DNA of 64,000 nt from the NCBI GenBank assembly GCA_946402945.1, contig CAMIYB010000003.1:1-64000 (forward strand), given 5' to 3'. Shown here piece by piece: positions 17,340 to 24,589 of this stretch (within the stretch, counting starts at the first letter, position 1; each line of letters opens with the position of its first letter). The notes under the pieces were generated by a model. It was not told where the DNA came from, searched no databases, and was given only the letters and a program-made list of their open reading frames with translations. Source of the DNA: an uncultured Bacteroidales bacterium. GTDB lineage: Bacteria > Bacteroidota > Bacteroidia > Bacteroidales > UBA932. The translations under genes were made by a program, and so were the position numbers.

Positions 17340-18251
17340 CTATAGGAAGCGAAGAAGGTACAGCCCCCTTATGCCCTTTTGCAACAATCTATACAGCGGT
17401 CGGAGAAGCCCCGGGCTTTTGGATTCCTTCTCCTGCAGGAGCCGCATTTTCGTATAGTGGCCGATTTTTCTCCCGAGAGCCCGGGATAATTCCGGGGAGA
17501 TCCACGCTTGGGCGACATCCAGATCGGCCCTGTACTGGGCCGCGATTTTCCGGGTGCTGAAATTGCAGAGGTCCCCGCTTAGATTATTGTCGTGAATCCG
17601 GTACTTCAGCAGCACTTTGGCGCTCCGGAGCGTAGGGCCCAGCAGAAGGGCGCGGAACCTCAGGACGCTGTCTTCGGTCTGACAGTCGTCAGAGAGCCTT
17701 CCGAACCTGTCCAGAACCGCCCTCCGGAAGGAAAGGGCCACCCCGCCCGTCATAAAGGAAGCCGACCTGAGATAGTTCCTGTCGTCAAGATGCAGGAGCG
17801 AGTCTTCGCCGATCATTCCTGTTCCCGTTTCCTTCCCGTCCCCGTCGATGCTTATAAATGAACCGGTTACGGCCATGACGGAAGGATCCGACAGGAAATA
17901 ATCCATCTGGGTGGAAACTCTCTCCGGCAGGGAGATATCGTCGCCGCCGCCCAGGAAAATGTATTCTCCGCCGGCCATCCCGAAAAGGAGTCTGTTGACG
18001 TGCGGGACAAGTCCCAGGTTCTTTTCGTTCCTGTTCAAAATGATTTTGTGCGGTCCCTGATATCCCTCGACCGCTTTCTTCAGCGCATCGAAGGTGCCGT
18101 CCGGGGAGTGGTCGTCGGAAAAGATGATCTCCAGGTTGGGATAAGTCTGCGACAAGGCTCCGGCAACGGTATCTTCCACAAAGCGTTCCTGCTTGTAAAA
18201 GAGGACCAGAAGCGTGGCAAGCGGATATTTCTCACCCGGATGGGGCATCAT
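17340..18251 (-). CDS. Glycosyltransferase family 2
   Basis: 303 residues from the ATG at 18251, one of two adjacent in-frame ATGs (18251 and 18248), 4 bp after the aminotransferase stop; a longer frame would overlap that gene. PLATLLVLFYKQERFVEDTV is the first strand and helix of GT2. IIFSDDHSPDGTFDAL is the nucleotide-binding loop, and FLGGGDDISLPERV is the metal-binding segment. The C-terminal third is basic and aromatic. It is the first glycosyltransferase of the operon, directly after the amino-sugar genes, so it may use the amino sugar they make; that is inference from order only. Confidence 0.9.
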   Translation of the reverse strand: MMPHPGEKYPLATLLVLFYKQERFVEDTVAGALSQTYPNLEIIFSDDHSPDGTFDALKKAVEGYQGPHKIILNRNEKNLGLVPHVNRLLFGMAGGEYIFLGGGDDISLPERVSTQMDYFLSDPSVMAVTGSFISIDGDGKETGTGMIGEDSLLHLDDRNYLRSASFMTGGVALSFRRAVLDRFGRLSDDCQTEDSVLRFRALLLGPTLRSAKVLLKYRIHDNNLSGDLCNFSTRKIAAQYRADLDVAQAWISPELSRALGRKIGHYTKMRLLQEKESKSPGLLRPLYRLLQKGIRGLYLLRFL

Positions 18252-18255
18252 CTCC

Positions 18256-19362
18256 CTAAATGGAGAAACGGTTGATGAGGGATACCACCGTGGCGGCATC
18301 GTTCTCGGACAGACAGGGGCCGATGGGGAGGCTCAGTTCTTCCTCGGCCATCTTTTCGGTAATGGGGAGACTGTAATGGGCAAACTCCCTGTAGCACTCC
18401 TGCTTATGCGGGGGGATGGGATAGTGGATGAGCGTACCCACGCCGTTTTCCTTCAGGTAAGCCTGAAGTTGGTCGCGCCTCGTGCTGAACACCGGGAAAA
18501 GATGGTACACGTTCTGCGCATCCGGAAGCCTCTCGGGCAGGGACACAAGGGGGTTGCGGATGTTGTCGTAATAGTAGGCGGCGACGGCCCTGCGATGGGC
18601 GTTATCGGCATCAAGGTACTTCAGTTTCACATCCAGGACGGCGGCCTGGATCTCGTCCAGACGGCTGTTCCGGCCGGTATATTTGAAGACATATTTTTCC
18701 TGGCTGCCGTAGTTGGCCAGCGTCCTGACGGCCTCGGCAAGGGCCGGGTCGCCGGTGGTGACGGCGCCGCCGTCGCCCAGGGCGCCCAGGTTCTTGCCGG
18801 GATAGAAACTGTGCCCGGCGGCATCGCCCACGCCGCCGGTCCGCCGTCCGTCCGGGACGCGGCAACCGTGCGCCTGGGCATTGTCCTCGACCAGTTTGAG
18901 GCCATACTTGCGGCAGAGTTCACCGATTCTCTCCGTATAGGCGTTGCGGCCATACAGGTGGACGATGGCGATGGCCCGAGTCCTGTCCGTTATGGCCTCT
19001 TCGATACGGCTGTCGTCTATCTCGAGCGTATTCCTGCGGGGCTCCACCAGGACCGGCCTGAGCCCGTTTTCCGTGATGGCAAGGAGAGTAGCGATAAAGG
19101 TGTTGGCCGGCACGATGACCTCGTCCCCCGGCTTCATGACGCCCAGCTCGATATAGGCACGGAAGATCCAGATGAGGGCATCCAGGCCGTTGGCGCAGCC
19201 CACGCAGTGCTTCGCCCCGATATATTCGGCATAGTGCCGCTCAAAGAGGGCATTCTGCTCTCCCTGGAGATACCAGCCCCCTGCGACAACCTTCTCTACG
19301 GCCGCCTGGATTTCCTCTCCATGAAGGGCCGTAACTTCTTTTAGCGATAAAATGGGGATCAC
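18256..19362 (-). CDS. DegT/DnrJ/EryC1-family sugar aminotransferase (FdtB-like), GTG start
   Basis: 368 residues from the GTG at 19362, whose GTGA overlaps the acetyltransferase stop by 4 bp; the first residues [10 protein letters not shown] fit the family start. The PLP-binding lysine is in [16 protein letters not shown] (about residue 190). EDNAQAHG supplies the aspartate that contacts the pyridine nitrogen, and [10 protein letters not shown], preceded by VIVPA, is the cofactor pocket. The neighbours are FdtA-like ketoisomerases and an acetyltransferase. The set therefore fits synthesis of a dTDP-3-acetamido-3,6-dideoxyhexose (Fuc3NAc or Qui3NAc), with this enzyme aminating the 3-keto intermediate. 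Confidence 0.92.
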   Translation of the reverse strand: MIPILSLKEVTALHGEEIQAAVEKVVAGGWYLQGEQNALFERHYAEYIGAKHCVGCANGLDALIWIFRAYIELGVMKPGDEVIVPANTFIATLLAITENGLRPVLVEPRRNTLEIDDSRIEEAITDRTRAIAIVHLYGRNAYTERIGELCRKYGLKLVEDNAQAHGCRVPDGRRTGGVGDAAGHSFYPGKNLGALGDGGAVTTGDPALAEAVRTLANYGSQEKYVFKYTGRNSRLDEIQAAVLDVKLKYLDADNAHRRAVAAYYYDNIRNPLVSLPERLPDAQNVYHLFPVFSTRRDQLQAYLKENGVGTLIHYPIPPHKQECYREFAHYSLPITEKMAEEELSLPIGPCLSENDAATVVSLINRFSI

Positions 19363-19820
19363 TGGTCTGTCTTTTTGACGAACTGGGCGGGATTGCCGAA
19401 CCACACTTCTCCGGCAGGGATGCTTCGGGTAACCACCGAACCGGCGCCTACCATGGCACCCTCGCCTATCGTTATCCCGGCAAGGACCGTTGCATTGGCA
19501 CCGATCGACGCCCCCTTTTTCACGAGTGTGCGGACGGGGGTTTTATGGACCTTGGAGCGGGGAAAAAGATCGTTGGTGAAGGTTACGTTGGGGCCGATGA
19601 AGACATTGTCCTCAATCTCCACGCCGTCCCAGAGTTGTACGCCGGACTTCACGGTGACGTTGTCGCCGATGCGCACATCGTTTTCCACCAGCACCCCCGC
19701 GCAGATATTGCAGTTGCTGCCGATGACGGCATCTTTTAAAACGACGCAGAACTGCCAGATGTTGGTTCCGTCGCCGATCGAAGCGGACTTGCAGTCCGCA
19801 AGGGGATGGATAAAAGCCAT
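19359..19820 (-). CDS. Left-handed beta-helix acetyltransferase (FdtC/WbpD-like)
   Basis: 153 residues, almost entirely hexapeptide repeats ([LIV]-G-x4), for example [30 protein letters not shown] and [18 protein letters not shown] is the loop with the catalytic-base region of WbpD-like N-acetyltransferases, and GNPAQFVKK is the usual end. The enzyme would be an acetyl-CoA-dependent trimer that acetylates the 3-amino group made by the adjacent aminotransferase. The order ketoisomerase, acetyltransferase, aminotransferase is the known fdt/qdt arrangement. Confidence 0.9.
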   Translation of the reverse strand: MAFIHPLADCKSASIGDGTNIWQFCVVLKDAVIGSNCNICAGVLVENDVRIGDNVTVKSGVQLWDGVEIEDNVFIGPNVTFTNDLFPRSKVHKTPVRTLVKKGASIGANATVLAGITIGEGAMVGAGSVVTRSIPAGEVWFGNPAQFVKKTDQ

Positions 19821-19823
19821 GGG

Positions 19824-20246
19824 TCAGCCTTCTTTTCTATAAGCCAGAAATTCCTGATAGTCACGGATATAGTCTTCCTTCCTGTAAACGTCGGAGGCGA
19901 GGACCATACACACGGCACCGGAGGAAAAGTCGTCCAGGTCTCTCCAGATTCCCGGCCGGACAAGCAGCCCCTGATAGGGACGGTTCAGGAAGAAAGTCCG
20001 TCTCAGGCGTCCGTCGTCCAGCGTGACCTGGAAGGAACCGCTGGCCGCTACGATCAACTGCGACAAGGCCTTGTGGGCATGGGAGCCGCGCGAAGACCCT
20101 CCCGGCACATCGTACAGGTAATAGACCCTCCTGGTGTCGAAAGGGAGCGCGCCGTCGTTTTCCACCACGGTGATGTCGCCCCGGCGCTCGCCCGTGATCT
20201 TGCCCAGGTCGATGACCGGGCAGTCGTTTACGCTAAATTTCGCCAT
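19824..20246 (-). CDS. FdtA-like dTDP-4-keto-6-deoxyglucose 3,4-ketoisomerase (catalytic-type paralogue)
   Basis: 140 residues from the ATG at 20246, which lies 14 bp inside the previous gene. It is a WxcM-like cupin (PF05523) with the signature RVYYLYDVPGG followed by SRGSHAHKAL. The two histidines (about residues 56 and 58) match the His-x-His that is catalytic in FdtA/QdtA. The enzyme would turn dTDP-4-keto-6-deoxyglucose into the 3-keto sugar, the substrate of the aminotransferase. The upstream enzymes RmlA and RmlB are not in the window and must be supplied from elsewhere. Its neighbour at 20233-20649 is a close paralogue lacking these histidines. Confidence 0.9.
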   Translation of the reverse strand: MAKFSVNDCPVIDLGKITGERRGDITVVENDGALPFDTRRVYYLYDVPGGSSRGSHAHKALSQLIVAASGSFQVTLDDGRLRRTFFLNRPYQGLLVRPGIWRDLDDFSSGAVCMVLASDVYRKEDYIRDYQEFLAYRKEG

Positions 20247-20649
20247 CGGCCTTCCACGCTTTGAATTCATCGATGCCGCGCACATACTGGGCGGCGTCAT
20301 AATGCTCCGACGAAAGCACCAGGGCAAGGGAATTGGTGGAGAAATTCCGGAATTCGTGCCAGATGCCACGGGGGATGTACAGCCCCTCGTAGGACCGGTT
20401 CAGACGGACGGTCTTTTTCCGGCTTCCGTCGTCCAGCAGGACATCGAAACTGCCCGACATCGCCACCACGAAGTCATCCGTCCCCCGAAGGGCGTACCCC
20501 GCACGGCGTTCGCCGCCCGGGACATCGTACAGCCAGTAGGTTCGCCTGATCCGGAAAGGAATATGGCGGTTCTCCTCGATGAAGGACAGGTTTCCCCTTT
20601 CGTCAGGAATGACGGGCAGGCGGATTTTTTTACAGTCCTGCAGTTTCAT
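20233..20649 (-). CDS. FdtA/WxcM-like cupin paralogue without the catalytic His-x-His
   Basis: 138 residues from the ATG at 20649. It shares the whole frame of its neighbour: PVIPDERGNLSFIEE, RRTYWLYDVPGG, SGSFDVLLDDG and LVLSSEHYD. At the active site, however, it reads GERRAGYALRGT, with Tyr52 and Leu54 where FdtA has histidines. It either uses other chemistry (a 3,5-epimerase-like or binding role), or serves as a non-catalytic partner of the 140-residue paralogue. The gene is 2 bp from ompA and overlaps the next gene by 14 bp, so co-translation of the two paralogues is likely. Confidence 0.85.
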   Translation of the reverse strand: MKLQDCKKIRLPVIPDERGNLSFIEENRHIPFRIRRTYWLYDVPGGERRAGYALRGTDDFVVAMSGSFDVLLDDGSRKKTVRLNRSYEGLYIPRGIWHEFRNFSTNSLALVLSSEHYDAAQYVRGIDEFKAWKADGEI

Positions 20650-20651
20650 TC

Positions 20652-21719
20652 TTACCACTGCCGCACTTCCACGCGGCGGTTGCGCTGACGGCCTTCCGCA
20701 GTGCTGTTGCTTGCGACCGGACGGGAATAGCCATAGCCGTCGATGCTGATGAGCGAGGCGCGGGCGCCGTTGCGCACGAGGAAGTTCTTCACGCTCTGGG
20801 CACGATACAGGGAAAGGTTCAGATTGGCTTCCCTGCCGCCGACGCTGTCCGTGTGGCCTTCCACGATGATCCCCTGACCGGGATGCTCCTTCATCCACCG
20901 CACAACCGCCATCAATTCTTCCCGGGCTTCGGGACGGACGACATCGCTGCCGGTGTCGAAGAGCGCTTCCGCGCTGATGGTCGTGATGACCGGATGGTCC
21001 GTGTCGTGATCGCCGGTAGCGGCGGAAGAGGAAGCGTCAGAAGAGGGATTCCGTGCAATCTTCTCCACGATAACGGTATCGCGGACAATCTCCGGACGCA
21101 CTTCGGGAACCACCACCGTTATGGGCTGGGGCTGCACGTTCACGACCACCGGCTTTCTCACCGGTTTGCCCAGGTTGATGCTGATGCCGATCGTTCCGCT
21201 CAGGGTTACAGCGGGAAAGTTCCTGGAATTCTCATAAATACGGCTGCTGTAGGAGGTAGCCTTGATATCCGGGACGATGGCTATCCTTTTGGACACATAG
21301 AGGGGAAACGCGATACCGACACCACCGCCCAGCGCACTGTTGTCGATCCGCGCCCAGCCGATGTGGAGGTAAGGGATGATGTTCCGGTGGGCACGGATGA
21401 GCATGTCGCCATGGAGGTACTCGTATCTCTTATACCCGAAATCCGTGAATTTGTCCGATATGGAAAGGCCCTGGAAACCGGCGCGGAAGCCGCCCCAGTT
21501 ACTGAACCAGTAGCCGAAGTAGATGTCGTCCGCGATACCGGCACCGTTGTGCGAAGTGGGACGGTCCGTATTGCGCTGGCCGTCGAAGCCGAAGTTCATT
21601 CCGAGCCCGGCCCCCACGAACCATCTGCCATGGTCTTCAAATTTATCAGATTTTTCCTGGGCGCGTACCGCCATGCAAAGCGAAAAAAGAGCGGCAGCGA
21701 TAAGTGCAATCTTTTTCAT
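20652..21719 (-). CDS. OmpA-family outer-membrane protein
   Basis: 355 residues with a signal peptide (about 1-20, ending VRAQE). An N-terminal beta-barrel (about 28-185) contains alternating aromatic and polar residues such as GRWFVGAGLGMNFGF. After a Val- and Pro-rich linker comes a C-terminal OmpA peptidoglycan-binding domain (about 240-355) with FDTGSDVVRPEA, VEGHTDSVGG, NLNLSLYRAQSVKNFL and RQRNRRVEV, including the Asp and Arg that hold diaminopimelate. It probably anchors the outer membrane to the cell wall. It is second in the capsule operon, 3 bp after the barrel gene and 2 bp before the ketoisomerase paralogue, an unusual position. Confidence 0.93.
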   Translation of the reverse strand: MKKIALIAAALFSLCMAVRAQEKSDKFEDHGRWFVGAGLGMNFGFDGQRNTDRPTSHNGAGIADDIYFGYWFSNWGGFRAGFQGLSISDKFTDFGYKRYEYLHGDMLIRAHRNIIPYLHIGWARIDNSALGGGVGIAFPLYVSKRIAIVPDIKATSYSSRIYENSRNFPAVTLSGTIGISINLGKPVRKPVVVNVQPQPITVVVPEVRPEIVRDTVIVEKIARNPSSDASSSAATGDHDTDHPVITTISAEALFDTGSDVVRPEAREELMAVVRWMKEHPGQGIIVEGHTDSVGGREANLNLSLYRAQSVKNFLVRNGARASLISIDGYGYSRPVASNSTAEGRQRNRRVEVRQW

Positions 21720-21722
21720 CGT

Positions 21723-22412
21723 CTAGAACCTGTATAATATTCCGAATGAGAGCGGGATGCGGAGATCCAGCGGGAAACCGCCGTACCCTTCAAAATCGTT
21801 CGCCTGTTCTTTCGCACCGGGCATCAGGCCGTTGTATTGATCCGTATAGGCCTCGAGGCAAAGATCCCCGTAAATACCGATGTGGTCGGTGAAATTGTAT
21901 TCGACAATGCCGCCGAAGCGGAAACCGAAAACCGTATTGGGGTCGGTCACTTCCTGCCAGGGGTGGTTGGACTCCGTCATGTGGAAGGTATGGCCGAGGC
22001 CCAGGCCGCCGTACAGTTTAATCCGGAAGAACGTGGCCATGTCGGAAAGGCCGTGCATGTCCAGGATAGCGTCGGCAAAGACATTCACGCTGCTGAATGT
22101 GTAGGGATAGAAGCCGTGGGCCGAGGTGTTCCGGGTGTTGCAGGCGCCGGCGTTCCTGGCATAGGAGGCGCTCAGGCGCACGCCGAAGACTTCGTTCACG
22201 TCGTAACCGCCCACAAGACCGGTCTCAAAAGTGACAAGGTCCAAAGCCTTCCCGTTTTCCCGATAGGAGAAATGGTTCTCATAGATGTTGACCATGGGTC
22301 CCGCCTGCAGCCCCAGATAAAAGCGGCCTTCGTGTCTGTGCTTCACAGGCTGGGCGGAAGCAAAGGCGCAGGACAGGAAAATGGCAAGGGTTACACCGAC
22401 TACTCGTTTCAT
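21723..22412 (-). CDS. Outer-membrane beta-barrel protein, first gene of the capsule operon
   Basis: 229 residues from the ATG at 22412, chosen because MKRVVGVTLAIFLSCAFASA is a clean signal peptide; a longer frame has no signal. The mature part looks like a porin-family barrel of the OMP_b-brl type: GRFYLGLQAGPMVNIYENHF, VGGYDVNEVFGVRLSASYA, FRFGGIVEYNFTDHIGIYGDL and a terminal FGILYRF, which ends in Phe as barrel proteins do. No known enzymatic role. It is preceded by a -33/-7 promoter at 22509-22540 and may be the first gene transcribed of the long operon, perhaps working with the adjacent OmpA protein. Confidence 0.85.
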   Translation of the reverse strand: MKRVVGVTLAIFLSCAFASAQPVKHRHEGRFYLGLQAGPMVNIYENHFSYRENGKALDLVTFETGLVGGYDVNEVFGVRLSASYARNAGACNTRNTSAHGFYPYTFSSVNVFADAILDMHGLSDMATFFRIKLYGGLGLGHTFHMTESNHPWQEVTDPNTVFGFRFGGIVEYNFTDHIGIYGDLCLEAYTDQYNGLMPGAKEQANDFEGYGGFPLDLRIPLSFGILYRF

Positions 22413-22445
22413 TATCTTTGTTCTTTTGTATTCAAATACGGCTCC

Positions 22446-22480
22446 GCCGCTGGGGCTGTCTGCCGCATCCCAGAACCGGC
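22446..22480 (-). other. Possible stem-loop in the capsule operon leader
   Basis: Arms GCCG-CTGGG and CCCAG-aac-CGGC can pair with a 3-nt bulge and a 14-nt loop. The structure lies in the predicted 5' leader of the minus-strand operon. No U-run follows, so it is not an ordinary terminator. It could be a pause or antitermination site, which would fit a locus with a UpxY factor. Confidence 0.35.
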
Positions 22481-22483
22481 GCT

Positions 22484-22502
22484 TATGGAAAATATTTCCA
22501 TA
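22484..22502. promoter_or_regulatory. Perfect 8-bp palindrome at the predicted start site of the capsule operon
   Basis: TATGGAAA and TTTCCATA are separated by 3 bp. The palindrome ends about 7 bp from the minus-strand -7 box at 22509-22516, so it covers the predicted transcription start and first transcribed bases. That position suits a repressor operator, or a small hairpin at the 5' end of the RNA. Confidence 0.45.
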
Positions 22503-22508
22503 GACCTG

Positions 22509-22540
22509 CAAAATTACGCCTTCTTTGCAGAAAATGCAAG
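22509..22540 (-). promoter_or_regulatory. Promoter of the capsule operon
   Basis: On the minus strand the -7 box is TAATTTTG (22516-22509), a full match to TAnnTTTG. It is preceded after 20 bp by CTTG (22540-22537), one base from the TTTG -33 box. The predicted leader to the ATG at 22412 is about 90 nt. Confidence 0.6.
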
Positions 22541-22615
22541 TATTTACGCCAAAAAAACCTGATAAGCATGCCATAACGCAGTTTTTTTATTATTTCGCCG
22601 GCAAAAATTATCAAT

Positions 22616-22639
22616 ACACGCGTAAAAACACGCGTAAAA
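22616..22639 (+). repeat. Two adjacent copies of a 12-bp direct repeat upstream of the wcaJ-like promoter
   Basis: The 12-mer ACACGCGTAAAA occurs twice head-to-tail (22616-22627 and 22628-22639) and each copy contains the palindromic core ACGCGT. The second copy ends 4 bp before the -7 box at 22644, so the pair occupies the place where a -33 box is expected. This looks like a binding site for a transcription factor. Confidence 0.6.
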
Positions 22640-22643
22640 GTAT

Positions 22644-22651
22644 TATCTTTG
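22644..22651 (+). promoter_or_regulatory. -7 promoter element of the wcaJ-like/upxY transcript
   Basis: TATCTTTG is a full match to TAnnTTTG. It ends only 9 bp before the ATG at 22661, so the predicted RNA starts within a few bases of the start codon. No TTTG -33 box is present; the repeat at 22616-22639 sits there instead. Confidence 0.55.
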
Positions 22652-22660
22652 TAAGTTAAT

Positions 22661-23986
22661 ATGAGAAAGCGGAACTTAATATCTTTTTCCCTATCCCAGG
22701 ACATTTTGTTGTCGCTGGCCGCCTCCCTTGTTTCCATCCTCATCATCCGATGGATATCGGAGCCGATCCCCGGTTTTACGGTGCTTGTGCTCAAATGGCT
22801 TGCGGCAGCGGCGTTGGGAACCGTTCCGGGTATCCTGATTTCCGGCTGCAGCAGGGATGTGAAAAAATATGCGACGGTCAGGTCCATCGCCAGGGTCATG
22901 GCCGCCATCCTCATCAAGGAGGCCGTCCTTGTCGTAACGCTGATCATCGGACTTGTACGTTTTCCGCAGATGCTTCAATATCTGCTGATTATGCTCCTGG
23001 ACTTCCTTCTCACCGGCGGCGCCCTGTCCTATTTGAGGGTGGCGTCGAGGCTCCTGTCCGGGCATGCACCCAATCCCTCGCAGATGGCTTCGCGCAAAAC
23101 CGCGCTCGTGGCCGGGACGGACGAGATCGCGCTGAATCTGGCCTCGGAACTGGAAAAGGAAGGTTACGACGTCGTCGGCCTGCTTTCCAAGAGGCCGGAG
23201 ATGAATGGCCGCGTTATCCGGGATTACGTGGTGTATGCCTGCAGGACCGACGAGGACCTGGAGAAGCTGCAATGGCGCTTTGGCGGCGTGGACGGCGTCT
23301 TCTTCCCCCGCACCGTACCCGAGGCAAAGGATGCGCCCGGGCCCGGCGATACCCCAGGAGAACATGAGACCGTCCAGCAGCGCGACAGGATGTCCTATCT
23401 GGGCCACATGGTCAAACGCGGATTCGATATCGCGCTGTCCGGCCTCCTGCTGCTCGTCTTCTCGCCCGTCATAGCGCTTTGCGCCATCTTTATCAAACGG
23501 GAAGACGGCGGCCCCGTACTCTTTGTCCAGGAACGGATCGGCCGGGGCGGCAAGCCCTTCAATATCTATAAGTTCCGCTCGATGCGGACCGATGCCGAAG
23601 CCTCCGGCACCCCGGCCCTATACTCCGGCGACGAGGACCCCCGTCTCACCCGGACGGGCCGTTTCCTGCGGGCGCACCATCTCGACGAACTGCCCCAGCT
23701 GTGGAACGTCCTGAAGGGGGACATGTCCTTCATCGGATACAGACCGGAAAGACAGTTCTTTATCGACCAGATCAAACGGTATAACGCCCGCTACGATTAT
23801 CTGTTCCAGATCCGCCCGGGCGTTACCAGTTACGCCACCCTGTACAACGGCTATACCGACACGATGGACAAAATGCTGACAAGGCTCGACCTGGACCTGT
23901 ATTACTTGAGGAACCATACGATCTGGTTCGACATGAAAGTACTGGGACTCACGTTCCTCAGCATCGTCACCGGAAAGAAATTTTAG
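22661..23986 (+). CDS. Undecaprenyl-phosphate sugar phosphotransferase (WcaJ/WbaP-like initiating enzyme)
   Basis: 441 residues. Four hydrophobic helices lie in the first ~150 residues, followed by a soluble Rossmann-like segment (LVAGTDEIALNLASELEKEGYDV, residues ~147-170, in two parts). The bacterial sugar transferase domain begins at KRGFDIALSGLLLLVFSP (about 247). It carries the motifs GPVLFVQERIGRGGKPF, YKFRSMRTDAE, LDELPQLWNVLKGDMS and IRPGVT. The enzyme moves a sugar phosphate from a nucleotide sugar to undecaprenyl phosphate, starting the repeat unit. It is transcribed away from the main operon, next to UpxY. The initiating sugar is not determined by these motifs. Confidence 0.93.
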   Translation: MRKRNLISFSLSQDILLSLAASLVSILIIRWISEPIPGFTVLVLKWLAAAALGTVPGILISGCSRDVKKYATVRSIARVMAAILIKEAVLVVTLIIGLVRFPQMLQYLLIMLLDFLLTGGALSYLRVASRLLSGHAPNPSQMASRKTALVAGTDEIALNLASELEKEGYDVVGLLSKRPEMNGRVIRDYVVYACRTDEDLEKLQWRFGGVDGVFFPRTVPEAKDAPGPGDTPGEHETVQQRDRMSYLGHMVKRGFDIALSGLLLLVFSPVIALCAIFIKREDGGPVLFVQERIGRGGKPFNIYKFRSMRTDAEASGTPALYSGDEDPRLTRTGRFLRAHHLDELPQLWNVLKGDMSFIGYRPERQFFIDQIKRYNARYDYLFQIRPGVTSYATLYNGYTDTMDKMLTRLDLDLYYLRNHTIWFDMKVLGLTFLSIVTGKKF

Positions 23987-23997
23987 CAGCGGGGCCG

Positions 23998-24510
23998 ATG
24001 ACGGAACAGAAAGCATATTGGTTTGTGGCAAAGACGCGCCATGGAGCGGAGCTGGGAGTAAGAAACCGGCTCACGCAACTGGGCGTGGAAAATTTTGTCC
24101 CCACCAGGGCCCGACACGCCAGCCGGGGGAAGGGCATGGTGGAAGAGCCGCTGCTTACAAGTTTCGTATTCCTGCACGCAACCAAAGACGAGGCGCTGAA
24201 CCTGATCCACTACTGCGGATTGAAAATCAATCTCGTGAACGACTGTGCAACACACAGGCTCATGTTCGTACCGGACAAGAGCATGGAGGATTTCCGCCGC
24301 GTTCTGGACGCATCGATTGAGGAAGGCGGTCTGATCGACAAGCCCCTGTCCGTAGGGGAAAAAGTGCGCGTAACGAAAGGAATCCTCAAAGGGGTAGAAG
24401 GTTACGTGCTTGAACTTCAAGGAAGGATTTATGTAGTGGTCGGACTCCTCAACTGCCTGTTCGCCCGAGCAAGAGTACCCCGCGCATGGCTGGAAAAAAT
24501 TACAAACTAG
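23998..24510 (+). CDS. UpxY-family NusG-like transcription antiterminator
   Basis: 170 residues. The NGN domain covers about 1-105, with YWFVAKTRHGAELGVRNRL and the phenylalanine- and valine-rich LLTSFVFLHAT that contacts RNA polymerase. A KOW motif follows at about 120-150 (KVRVTKGILKGVEGYVLELQ). Known UpxY proteins prevent early termination in the leader of their own capsule operon in Bacteroides. They are usually the first gene of that operon; here the gene lies 11 bp after the initiating transferase on the opposite arm. No UpxZ partner is visible. Confidence 0.93.
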   Translation: MTEQKAYWFVAKTRHGAELGVRNRLTQLGVENFVPTRARHASRGKGMVEEPLLTSFVFLHATKDEALNLIHYCGLKINLVNDCATHRLMFVPDKSMEDFRRVLDASIEEGGLIDKPLSVGEKVRVTKGILKGVEGYVLELQGRIYVVVGLLNCLFARARVPRAWLEKITN

Positions 24511-24514
24511 GAAA

Positions 24515-24549
24515 TTGATACAAAAGCGATTAGCTCGGAAATGTATCAA
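24515..24549. repeat. Inverted repeat after upxY
   Basis: TTGATACA (24515-24522) and TGTATCAA (24542-24549) are perfect 8-bp complements 19 bp apart in the gap between the convergent upxY and fic-like genes. Role unknown; it could be part of a weak terminator. Confidence 0.4.
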
Positions 24550-24551
24550 AA

Positions 24552-24572
24552 GTTAAAACCCGGGTTTGTAAC
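24552..24572. terminator. Candidate bidirectional terminator between upxY and the fic-like gene
   Basis: The near-palindrome GTTA-AAACCC/GGGTTT-g-TAAC has ten paired bases per arm with one bulge. On the minus strand it is followed by TTTTG, so it best serves the fic-like gene and the fimbrial operon. On the plus strand it lies 42 bp after upxY and lacks a T-run. It has no loop, which weakens the call. Confidence 0.4.
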
Positions 24573-24589
24573 AAAATCAAAATATAAAA

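Noticed and set aside
10276..18251. Close paralogy among the four GT2 genes taken as a recent tandem duplication
   Set aside because: They share only the general GT2 motifs and differ in the rest of the chain, so they are independent family members.
22413..22660. An invertible capsule promoter, as in Bacteroides phase variation
   Set aside because: No pair of long inverted repeats flanks either promoter and no site-specific recombinase gene is in the window.
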